Assembly (NCBI GenBank): GCA_023374045.1
Contig: CM041780.1
Span: 166,027,074-166,091,073, forward strand
Reading direction: 5' to 3'
Source: Limonium bicolor
Lineage: Eukaryota > Streptophyta > Magnoliopsida > Caryophyllales > Plumbaginaceae
DNA: 64,000 nt
A program made the translations under genes and the position numbers. This document shows, piece by piece, positions 13,301-26,161 of this stretch; within the stretch, counting starts at the first letter, position 1; each line of letters starts with the position of its first letter. Under the pieces are notes generated by a model. That model had not been told where the DNA came from. It saw only the letters and a program-made list of their open reading frames with translations, and made no database searches.

Positions 13301-16199
13301 GTAAGTCCCGGACCATGCATTAGTCTATACCGTTTTACAGTTTTAATCTTCATTCTAAACTTCTTTCTTTGCCTATTTCCTTTCTAATCTTTCCACATGT
13401 ATCCTAACATGTTCTAACGCCATTATAGTTCATTAAACCCTCTCATCCTAGAGTTACAACTCCACTACATATTTACCCAAATATAGTAACTTAGTTACTC
13501 TTATAACCTTAAACCTTCTTGCATTATTTTCCTTGAAACTCATTTCTAATCACATCTCAAGTGGTACTACTTATCAATCCTTTTTCACAACTCTTCCTAG
13601 AGTGTGCTAAATTTATTTCTTTAATTCTAACTTCATAATCCATTGTTTACCAATCTAGTTATACTAGACTTAGTCACACTGCATCTCCATGCAATTTCCT
13701 TTCATTTACACTCTCTACTCATCATTTTCAAGCTTGCACATGCTTATGCATTTCTAGTCATCCTCTTAACACGTTACATCTTACTCTCAATCATCTTGAC
13801 CATACTAAATCCTTCTTAGACAATTTTCATCTCCATCACCCAAGTCCACTCATTACTAACAAAATTATACACACTAGTTCACCTCTAGGCAATCTAAGAC
13901 ACTCATACATCATTTTTCCTACATCTGTTTGCACAACTCAACACACTTCTCATACCATAATTTTGGTGTGTTTAATTCACCCATTTAACTTCAAGTTCCT
14001 CCTAATCAACTCTAGGTCATTCTAACTCCTAAGAACACCTTTAGTTAACTTATTTCTACCCAGTTAACCTTTAATGATTCCTAGTAAGTCCTAGGTCATA
14101 TTAGTTCACCTAACACTTAAAACACTTGGTTTCTACACTAATTTTGCCATAGCTTGTCTACTATATTGTTATGCCCAATTGCATAGATTTTCTTCCCTAA
14201 TCAAGACAAGCTAATCAAATCCTTATCTCATTGTATTTCTCACCTAATTCAAGAAATTCACAATCAACACAATATGGTGCAATAATTTTAAATTGCATAG
14301 CCCTTAGGCTCTTAAATGACATGGCTCTTAGGCCCTTAAATGACATAATTTAAACATATACATCAACATAGCCACCTGCACACAACAATTGTAACACCCA
14401 TCTCGATAAACACGTAATGATCCCTCACGTAGCATAATTAAAAATGTCTTACAACGGAAGTATAAACAATATTAATAATACTCACCCGAGTGTCACTTGC
14501 CCTTACTCGCCCATGCGAGTAACGAAGCAGAAACCAAATATAATAACAACATAACTAACAATACTAAATCGCAGTGATAACGAGATAAATACCTATACAT
14601 CATACTAAGTCCATAACCATAACCGACGACAAGTGAGCGTCTACCCAATCCCGAATATATACAACAGTGTCATTCAACCCGAAGTCTAACATATTTATAC
14701 AAGTAAATTCCATGTGCAGTAAGCAATAATAACAACCCTAACTACCCGGATCCCGCACTTCGGCTTCAACGATAATCAGCAACCTGCAAAATGCCGTGTA
14801 GGCACAGCGATAAACGCTGAGTATGCTAGGTTTGCACTCATACCCTATTGGTCACTTAGTCATTTTAACCATCTTGATATTAGATTGGTTATATGCTTTA
14901 CCAGTTTACAGTTATAAATAATACAGTAACAATCATGTGTAAACACAGAGTCATCCATCCAACCAATACAATCACTACATTTCACAGGCAACAGTTGCAT
15001 AAACGAATATATCGAATAAATACAATAAAGTGCATAATCGCTTTTAGCGAACGGTTTTCATACTTATATTAATATTCGGCCTTCAAGGCCAATCCAACCT
15101 CACCATGTTTGATTAAATACCAGTTAGGTGTCATATTAGGACAACCCGAATTAATCTTTTAAATGGACAGTGTAGTCCTCATGTACACACAAAGGTGCTG
15201 ATGTTTGCCAGAGGTCCGGAGGCCCCTTGACTTCCATTGTGCCTTAATAAGGCATCCATATTCCATTGTGCCTTAATAAGGCATCCATAGAAAAGACTGT
15301 AGGCCTGTACCAACAACAGTTACCATCTGACCCATGATCCAATTGGGCTCGTTGGGAATTTCCTAGAGCGGAACCCGATCGGGTATCCCCTCAGTGATCA
15401 CAAATGCGCAACCAGGTAGTTCGTAAACTACACTGGATTTCCTCCCCTCATCACATACCAATTCTCTCATTGGATTAAATGTCTTAATCATTTCCTAAGA
15501 TATACTCTTAGTTTTATGGAGAATACATTTTATCACTTAGCTGCATTAATACCCTGGATCTAAAAATGGTGATTAAAGTATCCTAATGTGATTATTAAAG
15601 GCTTAATGGTGCCTAGAGAGTATTGGTAAAGAGAATAAAACCAAAAGAAAAGAGGAAATGCGCAAAACGCGAAAAACGCTAAAACGCGCATTAAATGAGT
15701 ATAAGAGATATATGATCTCGTTAGGGTCCGAGATGGATTCCTAAGGCTTAGTTAGGCATAATTAGTATACGAGAATGATTCCCGAAGAAAACGGATCCAA
15801 ATAAGGGATTAAACCGCTAACGGAGTTTTAAAGCACGTTTTTCGAGAAAACCCGAAAACGTGAATTTAAGTGGTCAAATAGACCCGTAAAAAATTATGGT
15901 TGATTATATAACTATAATTAAGTATTAATGGAAGCTTAATAGCCATTAAAAATAAAGGAACGAGAAAAATCTGAAAACGGACCGGTTAGTGAATAGTGCC
16001 AAACCAGGTAAAACAACGAGCGTTTTCTGTAAAAACGAAAAAAAAAAACGCTCCAGCTCACTAATATAGTGGGGCCAGTTTTATTAGTGAGTCATCCCCC
16101 TCTTGCTTATTAGCTAGTTAGTAAATAAAGAAAGAAAAGAAGAGGAAAGGAAAAAGTAAAAGCATAAAGTACTTTCCTTACCTCTCTCCTCCCATTTCT

Positions 16200-16204
<5 letters not shown>

Positions 16205-16249
<45 letters not shown>
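16205..16249. repeat. CT microsatellite in C 5' LTR
   Basis: A run of CT dinucleotides with one interruption. The matching run in the 3' LTR is at 41105-41152. Confidence 0.95.
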
Positions 16250-17764
16250 ACTTCCTTTTCCTTTCTTCTCACCATGAGCTGCCTCCTTCTCCCCTTCCTG
16301 GCGATTTGAGCAGCTCCAACAAGCTTCCATGGCAGCCACCTTCCTCCACCTCTCCAAGCCACTTAAATGCTCCAAATAAAAAACAAAACACATATTTGTG
16401 TTCCTCTCATCAAGCTCCACACTTCTCTCTTTTCAAAATTCGAAAAGGATGAGTTTCATTTTCGTGGATCTTGGCCATTTGAAGAGAAAACCACACCATT
16501 TTGAAGCTTGAAGCTTCCTCCTTCTATTAAGGTAAAAATATCCATGGAAAACATATATTTTCTCCATTTTCCACCTTGGCCGATTTTGGCTCTTTTTGTG
16601 ACTAGCTTTTCCTCTTTGTTTGAGCTATTCTTCAAGCCTTAAATGGTGGTGGAAATACCTCCTAAGATTCGAGAGTTGGAAACCATTCAAGAATTTCCAA
16701 AGGTAAACCCTAACTTGGTGCTTTAAGCATCTTGGTGAATTCTAGATTAAATATTGAGCCTAAGAGTATTGCTTAGTGCTTAATTTACAATTTGAATATT
16801 GGTTTAGTGATTGGGCAAGTGAGTTGCCTTGGCTGATTTTGGAGTGAAGAGAAGTGGAGAAGAGGAGAAGAGAATTTCAAAGAAAAGGCTTGTGAATATA
16901 AGGTAAACAATCCACCTTGGAGCCTAACTAAATATTTTTAGAATTTTGGGAAGGGGTAAATTAAATAATGAACCCCAAAATGAGAAGGAGTGAGAATGGT
17001 TGAGATGAGAAAGGGTTGTGGTAGTGCTTAATGCATTTGTGAATTAATGCTTGATCTAAGAGCCTAAGAGCTATGCACTTTATGAATTATGTATAGTGTT
17101 GCATTGGGAGATTTGATGAGTATTGGTGATTTTATATGTGTGCTGATAGAACCCTTGTGGTTTGGCTAGTTTTAGGATGAATTATGTGGAGGAAAGAGTG
17201 TTGGGCAATGTTAGAAAAGTAGCCGGACTATGGCGAAATTCCGGTAGGAATCTAAGTGGTTTTAGTGATGTTTTGAGTGAAGTATAACCTAGGTTAGCTA
17301 GGTGTTGTTAGAGCTTGAATTGGGTGAATGACCACCCTAGAGTATGAGAGGAAGATTGTGGAGAGAATGTGCAAAATCTATAGCAAAAAGGAGTTGTTTA
17401 AGTGCTTTTGGAAGTTTAGAAAGGAATGAGGATTTAAGGCTTTAAGAGTGATGCATGAACCTTGGCATGAGGAGTGCATTGTCTTAGAATATTTGGAATG
17501 GTCAAATAGAGTGAGAACAATAATGCAAGTGCCAAGGGGTAAAAATCTGTAGCACAAGTGTGCAAAATGTAACAGAGAGAATGGAGAATTTGTGAATTGG
17601 AGCAAGAATTGGAGTAGGGATTAAACCTATGTTTTGAAGAGGTTTAGAGCATGTTTTGAGATGATTAAACATGTAGGAAACATGTGGAATGATTAGGGAA
17701 TGATTAGAGGTGATTTAGGGGTTGAAAACTGGTGAAAAACTGTAGATTTTGACAGTTCCAGGGG

Positions 17765-17874
17765 TGGTCCGGGTTTGCAAATCGGTACACAAACCCGGAC
17801 CACATGTAAAATGCACCAGAAAGTGAAAACCGTGTCTGGTCCGGGTTTGTAACCCCGGACACAAACCCGGACCA
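17765..17874. repeat. GTCCGGG hairpins in C 5' LTR (two units)
   Basis: Unit 17765-17803 has perfect 12-bp arms GGTCCGGGTTTG/CAAACCCGGACC. Unit 17837-17874 has arms TGGTCCGGGTTTGT/ACAAACCCGGACCA with an extra CCCCGGAC inside. The 3' LTR has three units. Confidence 0.92.
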
Positions 17875-19804
17875 GTGTGAAAAGTCACCAGAATGTGTTT
17901 TTAAGTGTCCTAATGATGGGGAAGTGAATGGTAATGGTTTTAGGTGATGTTTAGGCCTTGTTTGGGGACATGTAAAGGTCCTAAGAAGTGTAACAAGTGC
18001 TAAGGGAGGAATGAGAAAGATGTGACTTACGAACACATGAGTAAAACTAAGTTTAAAGGGGATAACGGGGTTAAGTATTGGGAGTATTAGTTTCCTAACC
18101 GTAACACTTGATGTTAATATAAACATTGAATGTTATCAGTGGACAGTGTGAACCGTGAATGGAGGTCACACGGTAAAGCTAACCCCGGTGAAAGGTATGA
18201 TTTCCTCATGCTCTGTATACTAACTTGGTTACCCTATTTTGTGCTTGTTGATTGCGTGATCACCTAACAAGATAAATGCACGAATCGATTGTTGTGCACT
18301 TAATAGTGCTTGTGTTATATTGTTGATGGATGGATTGTATTCCTTTACCAAAGTTTTATAATTCATGAAATGGGAATTGTAATGAACGCTTGATATGGTG
18401 ATTGTGTAGGTAGGCGACTCGTAGTTGAGTCTTGTTGATTCATGGCTTTGTAAAAGAGTCATGTTGCGAATTAATGAAACGTGAAACAACTAAAACCATC
18501 GAACCAATAACGATAACGTAAACATATGAACTCCCTAGAATGTGAGGAGATGTACGGGTTGAGTAGATACCCGTAACGGTTAGAAAACCATATTGAATGA
18601 ATCCACGAAATAATATGAGTGGAAGATAATGAACCTCCATTGAGAGCTTGAAGTTAGTTCAAAGTTGTGAACCAATAAGAAAGGTAAAACGAGACCTAAG
18701 GGACTATGTAACCCCCCTTGAGACACGTCGACCTCCTATATGAGGATTTTACCCGTATACGAAAATAACCGAAGTATAAGTATATGAAATGTATGGGTAA
18801 CCCTTAAACCTAAGATTACCCGAACTTAAGTATGTTCCCAAAGCCATTAGAAACATCGAGATGATGCTTCTAGACTAATATACATAATTAATTATACTCC
18901 GAGAGAGTTTATGGAACATGAGAAGTCCGAGAGTAGTCGGACCATGTAAAGTAGTAGGAACTAAGAGAGTTCCGGGAGCTAGTCGAACTATGCTCGAGAG
19001 CCATGCTTTGGGGCTTAAGTCGATGTATTAAGAGAAACAAGTGAGAAGAGCGTAGGAGACCTGTAGTGTCTCGGAACTACGTGAGCTGAGTGTAAGTACC
19101 CCAGAGAGTGGGTGAGTGTAAGAATGAGTAACCCAATAGAATGGGTAAGAATAGAGTGTTAACCCGAGTGTATGGGTGTTATTGAGTAAGTAACCAAGGC
19201 ATATTGAGGTAGAAACCCTCAAGCATAATAAAGAACAAGTAAACCTAACCCTTGATGTGTGTTTAGTGGTTGAGTTCTTCATTGAACCTTGTTTGTGTTG
19301 GCATACGTATATAATGTATTGTTGCCTTGCATTTGTTTGAATTGAAATGAATTGCATGCTCTCGACCAAATAGTCGGCGTACCCTCGCTAGTAGCGGGTA
19401 TGCGGAGCATATGCAGCTTTAGCTTGAGCCCCTAGGGCATCTTTTTTATTTCTTTCAGGTACACGAAGACGATACCGTTCTAGAGTAGGACGGGTCGGTG
19501 GTTAGCATGGGTATTAGACTTTAATTACTTATGTATTGGAATGAGGTGTAAGACCGAATATGTTATCGTCACCGTATATTGTAGACTCGGTATAGTAAAG
19601 AAATGATGATATTGTATTTGTATCATGTACTCGGTTGTTCCAGTCCATTCGACCGTTACTGTATGTGAGATAGGCCAGTTGCCATATGGGTGGCTAACGG
19701 CATTGTATCACCCTTCGTTTAATAGAGATCCTCTACGTGAGTAAGGGTAATTTGTGACAGTTTCAGAGGTAATGATGAGTTTAACGCTTGGGGTGTTACA
19801 AAAA

Positions 19805-19817
19805 TGGTATCAGAGTG
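19805..19817 (+). other. Primer-binding site of element C
   Basis: TGGTATCAGAGTG starts four bases after the 5' LTR. It matches the 3' end complement of plant initiator tRNA-Met except for the last base (usually C). Confidence 0.9.
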
Positions 19818-22800
19818 AAGTATCGCTCTGATTACTGGAAATACCGAGTTAGGAGTTAGAGACTTAGGGCTATGGGTTGAGTGATAACGTGAGAGATGCG
19901 CTAGTTAGGAACTTCCAGTATGACCTGGATACCTACAATACCAAACCCGCCCTCCACAAACCCCGTGTTTAAAAGCTTGGGAAAGAACGCTAGAGAGACA
20001 GGAAACCCGGTCTGGCAATTGTTAGATACTTCCATATGAACTGAAACCTGTCATGCGGTAAATCCCGAGAACCGGAAATTCCGGAGACGGATCCCGCTGG
20101 AATGACAATAACGACACTCAATGGCGGGAGATCGAGACATCCTATTCAAAGGAGACCAGAATCAGTGGCAGCTTGGGGCGACATGCTTAGCAGTCACGAG
20201 AACCTGGCTGGCCGAGCAGCAGCAGGAAGGCAAGCACCGATAGTGCAACGGGGCGGATTGATGAGAAACTACGCAACCGGGACTCAAGTCTACGGATCGC
20301 CATAATTAAATGATACCACCAACGGTATACCAATTGACTAAGAGTCTAGCCAAGAGTAGATACACCCACCCTACCACACCCGAAAAGGGTAGACAACTAC
20401 GAGCATAACTACAGGAGATACCCGATAGGACTACAGAAGTAGTACCTAAATGAGTTAAACCACGGTAACCACAGTAAAGATGTGGGAACGAGCAACAAGG
20501 TAGAACATGGAACAAAGTAATCATGGAACTCCGAGAGTGGAGACACACCTAAATGAATGACAGTCATGTCAAGATGAATGAGAAGCAGCACTAAAGGGTA
20601 GTTATCCAACTAAAGGATCAAGGAAGAGCCGACAAGGCTACCAAATATAATGTGAACAATACCGAAACCGGTATGAGTTATCCCAAAAACCGCCTGTACC
20701 GCGCACTTGCCACGGCAAGTGCAGTAAAAACGGGATTATTAAGAGGAACGTTAACAAGCAAGAGGTACTTAGCAAAGTACGAAGATGGCGAGAGAAGCCA
20801 ATATGGCAACACAACCCTGACAGTTGTGGAAACAAAACCTTGGAAAGGCCTGACGGCCTGACCACTGTATTGAAAAGAGCATACCAGTCGGTGAGAAGCT
20901 AGATCTGGTAAGAAGCAACCGGCATTGAAATGCCGTGAAGATTTTATTTTCAAAACACAAATTTTTCTTTCAAAACATAAAATTCTTCCAAAAACCCCCA
21001 AAATTTTAAACCAAACCGAAGACCATGGTAAGTTATCTAGAATGATACAAGGAGTTGGCAACAAATACTTCACCTAGGCGTGTGACCGACACTACAAGTG
21101 TACACAAACGAGACATGGAACAACCGCACTCCAAAGGAGCTTGCGGGCCTGACAAACCAGTTATGAGTTAGTCGGGTAGGTGGTAACGTATCAATAAGAT
21201 ACTCCATGTATGTATACCAGTAGAGTATAGAACACGGGAAGTAGCCGACTCCATACTACGGACCATAAGATAAGTTCAAACCAAACAGTTGGACACCTCG
21301 AACGATCGAAGAACCCAAACAAGCTTATAAAGCGAAAGGAGTCAAGAACCCACTATAAGAGGAGGGCGAAAGAATCAAAAGGTGCGAGAGGCACAAAGTA
21401 TTAAGTATAAACATTGGATATGTCTCAGGAACCCTGGAGGAGACAAATGGTAATTGGAATAAATACCCAGCGTAACTAATACGACAAAGGCCTAAAATGA
21501 ACATATCAATGTTTGATGAACGGGATAGAATTCCCACAGTATGCCTCACTGAGGATAGTAACGACCTGACCAAGAAGGTAAAGGAAAAGTACCAATGGTC
21601 TACCCAATAATGGGAGACATTACAACCCTAAACGGGATAGTTTGAACTATATGTAACCGCAAGGCGGAGTAAAGAAATTGAACATACCCAAGAGTTCTAG
21701 CCAGATGTAATGGCCAACTCAGTAACATCCAGGAGCAATCCATGAAGGGTGCCAAAATCAATGGTAGTTGAACGAGATATCATGTTGAGAACACAAGTGT
21801 TAAAGCGAACACTCGGGTAGAACCCGAAGGGATCCCATGTAACACGGGATACCCTAAATTGCCAGAGGGCATGAATTAATGTCGAGATACAAAAAGGGGC
21901 CTTCCATGTATGGAAGTGTGGTGAGACAACCATATCAAAAGAGCCAAGTATACCTCCAAACCATTTAATTGCGTACGGAGAAGAAGGAACCTATATAAAC
22001 AGCCTGCAAAGAGCATGACTCGAGGCAATGTGGCTTGTAAGCCGGTAAACCAACTAAAATTCGTAGATCTAAACCTTTCAACCAATGCATAAAGGCATAA
22101 GAGAAACGGTGGAGAATGAACCACTACCTTAGAGTGGGGATACCACTTGTTATTATGGGGCTTATGGAGTGGCAATTGCGTGAATCCTCCAGAGAAAGGC
22201 TACCACTTAAGAATGTAATGTGAAACCGCTAGAGCAGCGTAGTGAAACTTGAGCATGTGTTTATTGCCAAGGAGTAAATAGAACAAAGACAGTATGTAGA
22301 AAGGACTTGATAGCAGTGGAAGGAAACCGAGAGAGTAATCGGTTAAGTAGTAAGCACAGTACATGTGCAATATGAATTGCAGAGTAAACAACACGCAAGA
22401 AGGGTCGAGAGATTGGAAAGAGTAGTAAATTCTATGATGCACGAAGAACGTGGGCCTTAACCCATAGGCCCCAGGACCGATGCATAATAAAAAGATGAAC
22501 AAACATAAATTAATCGAGGAAGCACTACATATTAAGTAGTAGCTTGACCTCAACCGACAACAAGTCGGGAAAAGTAAGTGAATAATCACGAAGGTATACA
22601 ATGCTATACGAAATAGATTTCCAGGGAACTGAAGAGAAAATCTATAACTCGTCGAGTTCGCATAGGGTAAGAGATACCAAGCGACGACTGAGAAACCTTT
22701 ATTCCCAAGACAAAAAGGGATAAACAGGGACTGGATAATACATTGAGAATACCAAAGGGCGAATTAAGCTCTAGTTATCAGGTCATGCAGCAGAAGCTTG

Positions 22801-23375
22801 TGGGCCGTAGTTCAAGGTTAAGTATACCTGGAAATGCGAGTAAATAGCTAATCCTAAACTCCTTGAAGCCTTAGAGGCTAGAACTGAACGCGGTTATGAG
22901 TTAATTAACCGCATGAAAGTTAAAACACTTCATGATATTTGAATTAGTGAACTAATGTTCAATGATAACATATGGTCGATTACGCGGGCGTAACCCCTTT
23001 TAAGGGGGGTAGGGCGAGAAACCGCTTAGAGTATGTTTTGCGTATAGGTGCGTAAACCACTATGTGCATAGCACAAAAGGAATTATTTCGATGATTGGAA
23101 CTTATGTTACATAAACATATGTACCCATTCATTTTGTAATTATGATTATTGTGCATGAGAGATGCGAGTAATGTGTATATAATAATTATGAAAAGAGGAG
23201 TAGAGAAACTCCTGGGGAGTGAGAATCCCTATAGTATATGTCTATTGAGATTAGACATGAGTATGATGAGTATGAATCGGTATGAAACCGACGTGTAACC
23301 TAGCAGGAAGTGAGTTCCCTAGGTAATTTTATTTGGGTATGATTGATGGAGTGAGTTCCATCCTTTGGAGTTGTA
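19818..23375 (+). other. Element C internal region, no recognisable gene
   Basis: This is the left part of the internal domain. The longest sense frame (20102-20305) is short and shows no gag domain or zinc knuckle; antisense frames are likewise featureless. The region continues after D at 32342-32640 and after E at 39769-40435. It may have once carried gag, but no motif is left that I can defend. Confidence 0.7.
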
Positions 23376-23380
23376 TGTGG

Positions 23381-25608
23381 TGTAACACCCCTAAAACCGG
23401 CCTAAGAGTTAAGGGTATTACACGCCTCGTATTGCTACCAATAACGCAAGACTCTAAAACACTCAAATGCAATAAAGGCCCAAAACAGAGTTTACATAAA
23501 CATTGTAAACCAAAGTATTCAAATACAGCGGAAGCAAATACAAAATCCCAAATACATGTTCCAAACAGAAACAGAGGTCTAACAGAGTAAGGCCCGAAGG
23601 CTACAAGCCTGAGTAAGAATATCAAATAACAAATGAGCTATAACATAAACTAAGCTCCAGAAACTGAATAAGTGATTCTCGCTGATCAATCTGCAAAAAT
23701 GTTAAAATTAGGGAATGAGCACACAAGAACTATGCCCGTAAGCAGCGACCGTCATCATAAAATTCGCTCAAAACAATGTAATCAGAAGAAGAGAAGATAA
23801 GCATAATATCCACATTCCTCAAACAGTCAAAGCTTTCAGAATCAGAAACAGAATGGGACACAAGAGTCCCCGGTGTGCAAAACAGTCAGAGTTCTTAAAC
23901 AGAGAAGGGACAGAAAGGACACAATGCACACACTCAGAAGGGTCGAAGACCCATAGACCATACCAGGTCTCTCGGCAACGCAGAAATGACTCGAAAGAGC
24001 CAAAGGGTTCGTCAACCCCACAGAAGAAAGGGAATGACCCACACTCAGACGACGTCTACATGGTATACCACGGAATAGCTCGACCCAGCCACCATTCACG
24101 GCTCAGAAACAATGTGAAATGTCCCAAAACAGAAGGGTTGCTTAAACAGAAGCAAGATTGCATTTGAATATGCCAAAACACTCATAAATCAGTAGCACAG
24201 GTCATAAGGGACCCAACGCCGTAGACGGCACTCAAATCGGAGTTCAAACGAAGAAGTTACGCTGAAAACAGAGGGGTGTCCGAACTTGTGTCCGGACGTC
24301 TAAGTTCGGACGCAAGTCGAGACTCGGAAACCAAAGATTGTCAAATGTCCGAACTTGTGTCCGGACATCAATGTTCGGACACAAGTCGAATTGAAATCAG
24401 ATAGAGGAATTCAGAATGTCCGAACATCAATGTTCGGACTGATGTTCGGACGGGTTACGGAAAAGAGTTACGCGGAAGGTCCGACCTTGTGTCCGGACGT
24501 CAAAGTTCGGACGGTCGAACTAAATCAGAGAAGAACCCAGGGCGTGTCCGAACATCAAAGTTCGGACTTATGTTCGGACATGCCCCGAACTTTGAAAATC
24601 AATAGAGCAAAACGCACTGTCCGAACTTCAAAGCTCGGACGGAAGTTCGGACAGTGCGAAAACTGCATTTTCCAGAAGACGAGCAGAGCAGAAACCTGTG
24701 CAAAAACATCATCACGAATTGCCAAATTGATACACACCAAATCACAGAGAAAAACAAAACCATGGGGTTTTAACCATTCCAAAACGCAACCAAACAGACA
24801 ACACAAACAGAACCCACACCCAAAACAGAACCGTTGCAATCCCCATGGCTGAACTTCCAAACCGAATCGAGTAACCACCTACCTCGTTTAATCTGAGCAG
24901 AATAATCCAACGATCTGAGACGGTCTACAGCAGCCCGAGCAATCCACCAACCAGACACGGATCCACAACACTGAACCACCACAATTAACATTCTAAAATC
25001 AGAAAACGACAAGGGAAGACCTAGAACACATAGTCTCAAATTCTGCAGCACCAACCTGAACTGTGAGTGCAGAAAATTCAACAAATCGCAACAGTCCCAG
25101 CCCCACTACCCACAGATCAGCAGCAACCATGTCTCTGAATTCAGCAATCCGAAGTTCCAAAAATCAGAAAACAAGAGAGGAGATAACACAGCACCAAGCC
25201 ATTCGATCTGAGAATCCAAACCTGGATTAGAAGAAGAGGAACGCAGCAGCAACACAATCTGATCGCAACAGCGGATTTTGCAAACTCACAGAGGAAGAAG
25301 TTGAGAGCTGAGAGGGAAGAGAGGGAAGAAGAGGCAAAACTATCGCTCTGAAAGCACAACGAAGAGACGCTCCCACGATCTATCTGACGTGATTACCAAT
25401 GATCAGAGAGTGAAAGTAAAATAAGGAAACCTTTTCCTTATAAATCAGATAATTAATTACCTTAATTAATTAACCAAATGACCTCCTCGCCCTTGACAAA
25501 TGAAACAATGTCGCTGACGTCCCAACTGACAGCAAGAGATTTAAATCCAACTTTAGAATCACGTTGTAGCAGATATAATATAAGGTAGGAAATATACGGG
25601 TTATAACA
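23381..25608 (-). repeat. Element D 3' LTR
   Basis: On the minus strand it opens TGTTATAACCC and closes GGGGTGTTACA. It has six GTCCGAAC hairpin units (24277-24658). It is 2228 bp against 2150 bp for the other LTR, partly because the other lacks one hairpin unit. Confidence 0.93.
24277..24658. repeat. GTCCGAAC hairpin array, D 3' LTR (six units)
   Basis: Units lie at about 24277-24327, 24346-24390, 24417-24452, 24479-24520, 24545-24593 and 24614-24658, each built from GTCCGAAC, GTCCGGAC and GTTCGGAC blocks with short spacers such as TTGT or ATCAAT. Repeat start spacing is 62-71 bp. Confidence 0.93.
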
Positions 25609-25644
25609 TCACCTCCCCCTTAAAAGAATCTCGTCCTCGAGATT
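25609..25644 (-). other. Element D polypurine tract with upstream stem-loop
   Basis: On the minus strand the stem AATCTC, loop GAGGAC, stem GAGATT (25644-25627) is followed by TTTTAAGGGGGAGGTGA, which abuts the 3' LTR. The tract primes plus-strand DNA synthesis. The stem-loop has counterparts in five other elements here. Confidence 0.88.
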
Positions 25645-25652
25645 AACTCACC

Positions 25653-26051
25653 TTACTGCTCGAACAGGGAGGGAAATTTGACACGCAGCTCATCTTCGAG
25701 CTCCCAAGTTGCTTCACGTTCTGACTGGTCTGACCATTGAACCTTAACCATAGGCATGGTCTTACTACGGAGCTGACGAACGTCTCTAGCCAAAATGCGG
25801 GTGGGTACTGCCTCATAACTAAAGTCCTCTCTCAACTGAAGCTGACTGTGGTCGATCACATGAGACGGATCATGCAGGTACTTCCTCAGCATCGAAACAT
25901 GGAAGACACTGTGGACAGCAGACAAGGATGGGGGCAAAGCCAGACGATAAGCCACAGGGCCAATCCTCTCTAGAATCTCAAAAGGTCCAACGAACCTTGG
26001 GCTAAGCTTCCCACGCTTCCCAAACCGGACTACGCCTCTGACCGGCGACAC
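25653..26051 (-). pseudogene. Element D pol C-terminus with chromodomain
   Basis: The frame codes for the end of integrase (YRLALPPSLSAVHSVFHVSM) and then a chromodomain-type tail with VKVQWS, EATWE and FPSLF near the stop. In chromoviruses this tail directs integration to particular chromatin. The 25653 stop matches the usual protein end. It is separated from the integrase core by frame changes near 26051-26162, so it is not translatable as part of an intact pol. Confidence 0.88.
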
Positions 26052-26161
26052 TCGCAGATAGACATGATCACCAACATCAAACTCAAGCGGCCTGCGCCTC
26101 TGATCTGCATAGCACTTCTGCCTACTCTGAGCAACAAGCAGACGCTCCCGAATCCTGATCT

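Larger units (their letters stand above)
8496..13320. repeat. GTCCGG hairpin cluster in LTR H (interrupted by B)
   Basis: Four GTCC/GGAC inverted repeats lie at about 8496-8535, 8558-8597, 8621-8670 and 8699-8726 plus 13306-13318. The fourth is broken in its loop by the insertion of LTR B: the left arm TGGTCCAGGACTT ends before B and the right arm AAGTCCCGGACCA resumes after it. Confidence 0.75.
15545..19800 (+). repeat. Element C 5' LTR
   Basis: It matches 40450-44821 along its length and ends GGGGTGTTACA directly before the primer-binding site. It starts near ATTAATACCC, so the usual TG is mutated. In order it holds a CT microsatellite (16205-16249), three splice-donor-like AGGTAA sites (GT at 16532, 16703, 16903), and two GTCCGGG hairpins (17765-17874). 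Relative to the 3' LTR, the right half (about 18100-19600) has many single-base gaps. Confidence 0.88.

Noticed and set aside
17704..18126. 140-residue minus-strand frame in the C 5' LTR (also 42602-42967)
   Set aside because: It is antisense through hairpin DNA, with repeated NPD/WSGFV segments made by the tandem units. No domain.
22200..22601. 133-residue minus-strand frame in element C internal DNA
   Set aside because: It is antisense to the element, with no recognisable motif; low stop density alone is not support.
24277..24658. Regularly spaced repeats that look like a CRISPR array
   Set aside because: Units vary, are nested inverted repeats, lie inside a plant LTR, and have no cas genes near.
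24355..24852. 165-residue plus-strand frame, and a similar one at 31083-31505
   Set aside because: They are translations of the GTCCG hairpins (recurring VRT and PD motifs), antisense to D transcription, and not conserved in frame between the two LTRs.
23381..25608. Solo LTR at 23381-25608
   Set aside because: It is the 3' LTR of complete element D: a polypurine tract abuts it and a matching LTR with primer site lies at 30187-32336.
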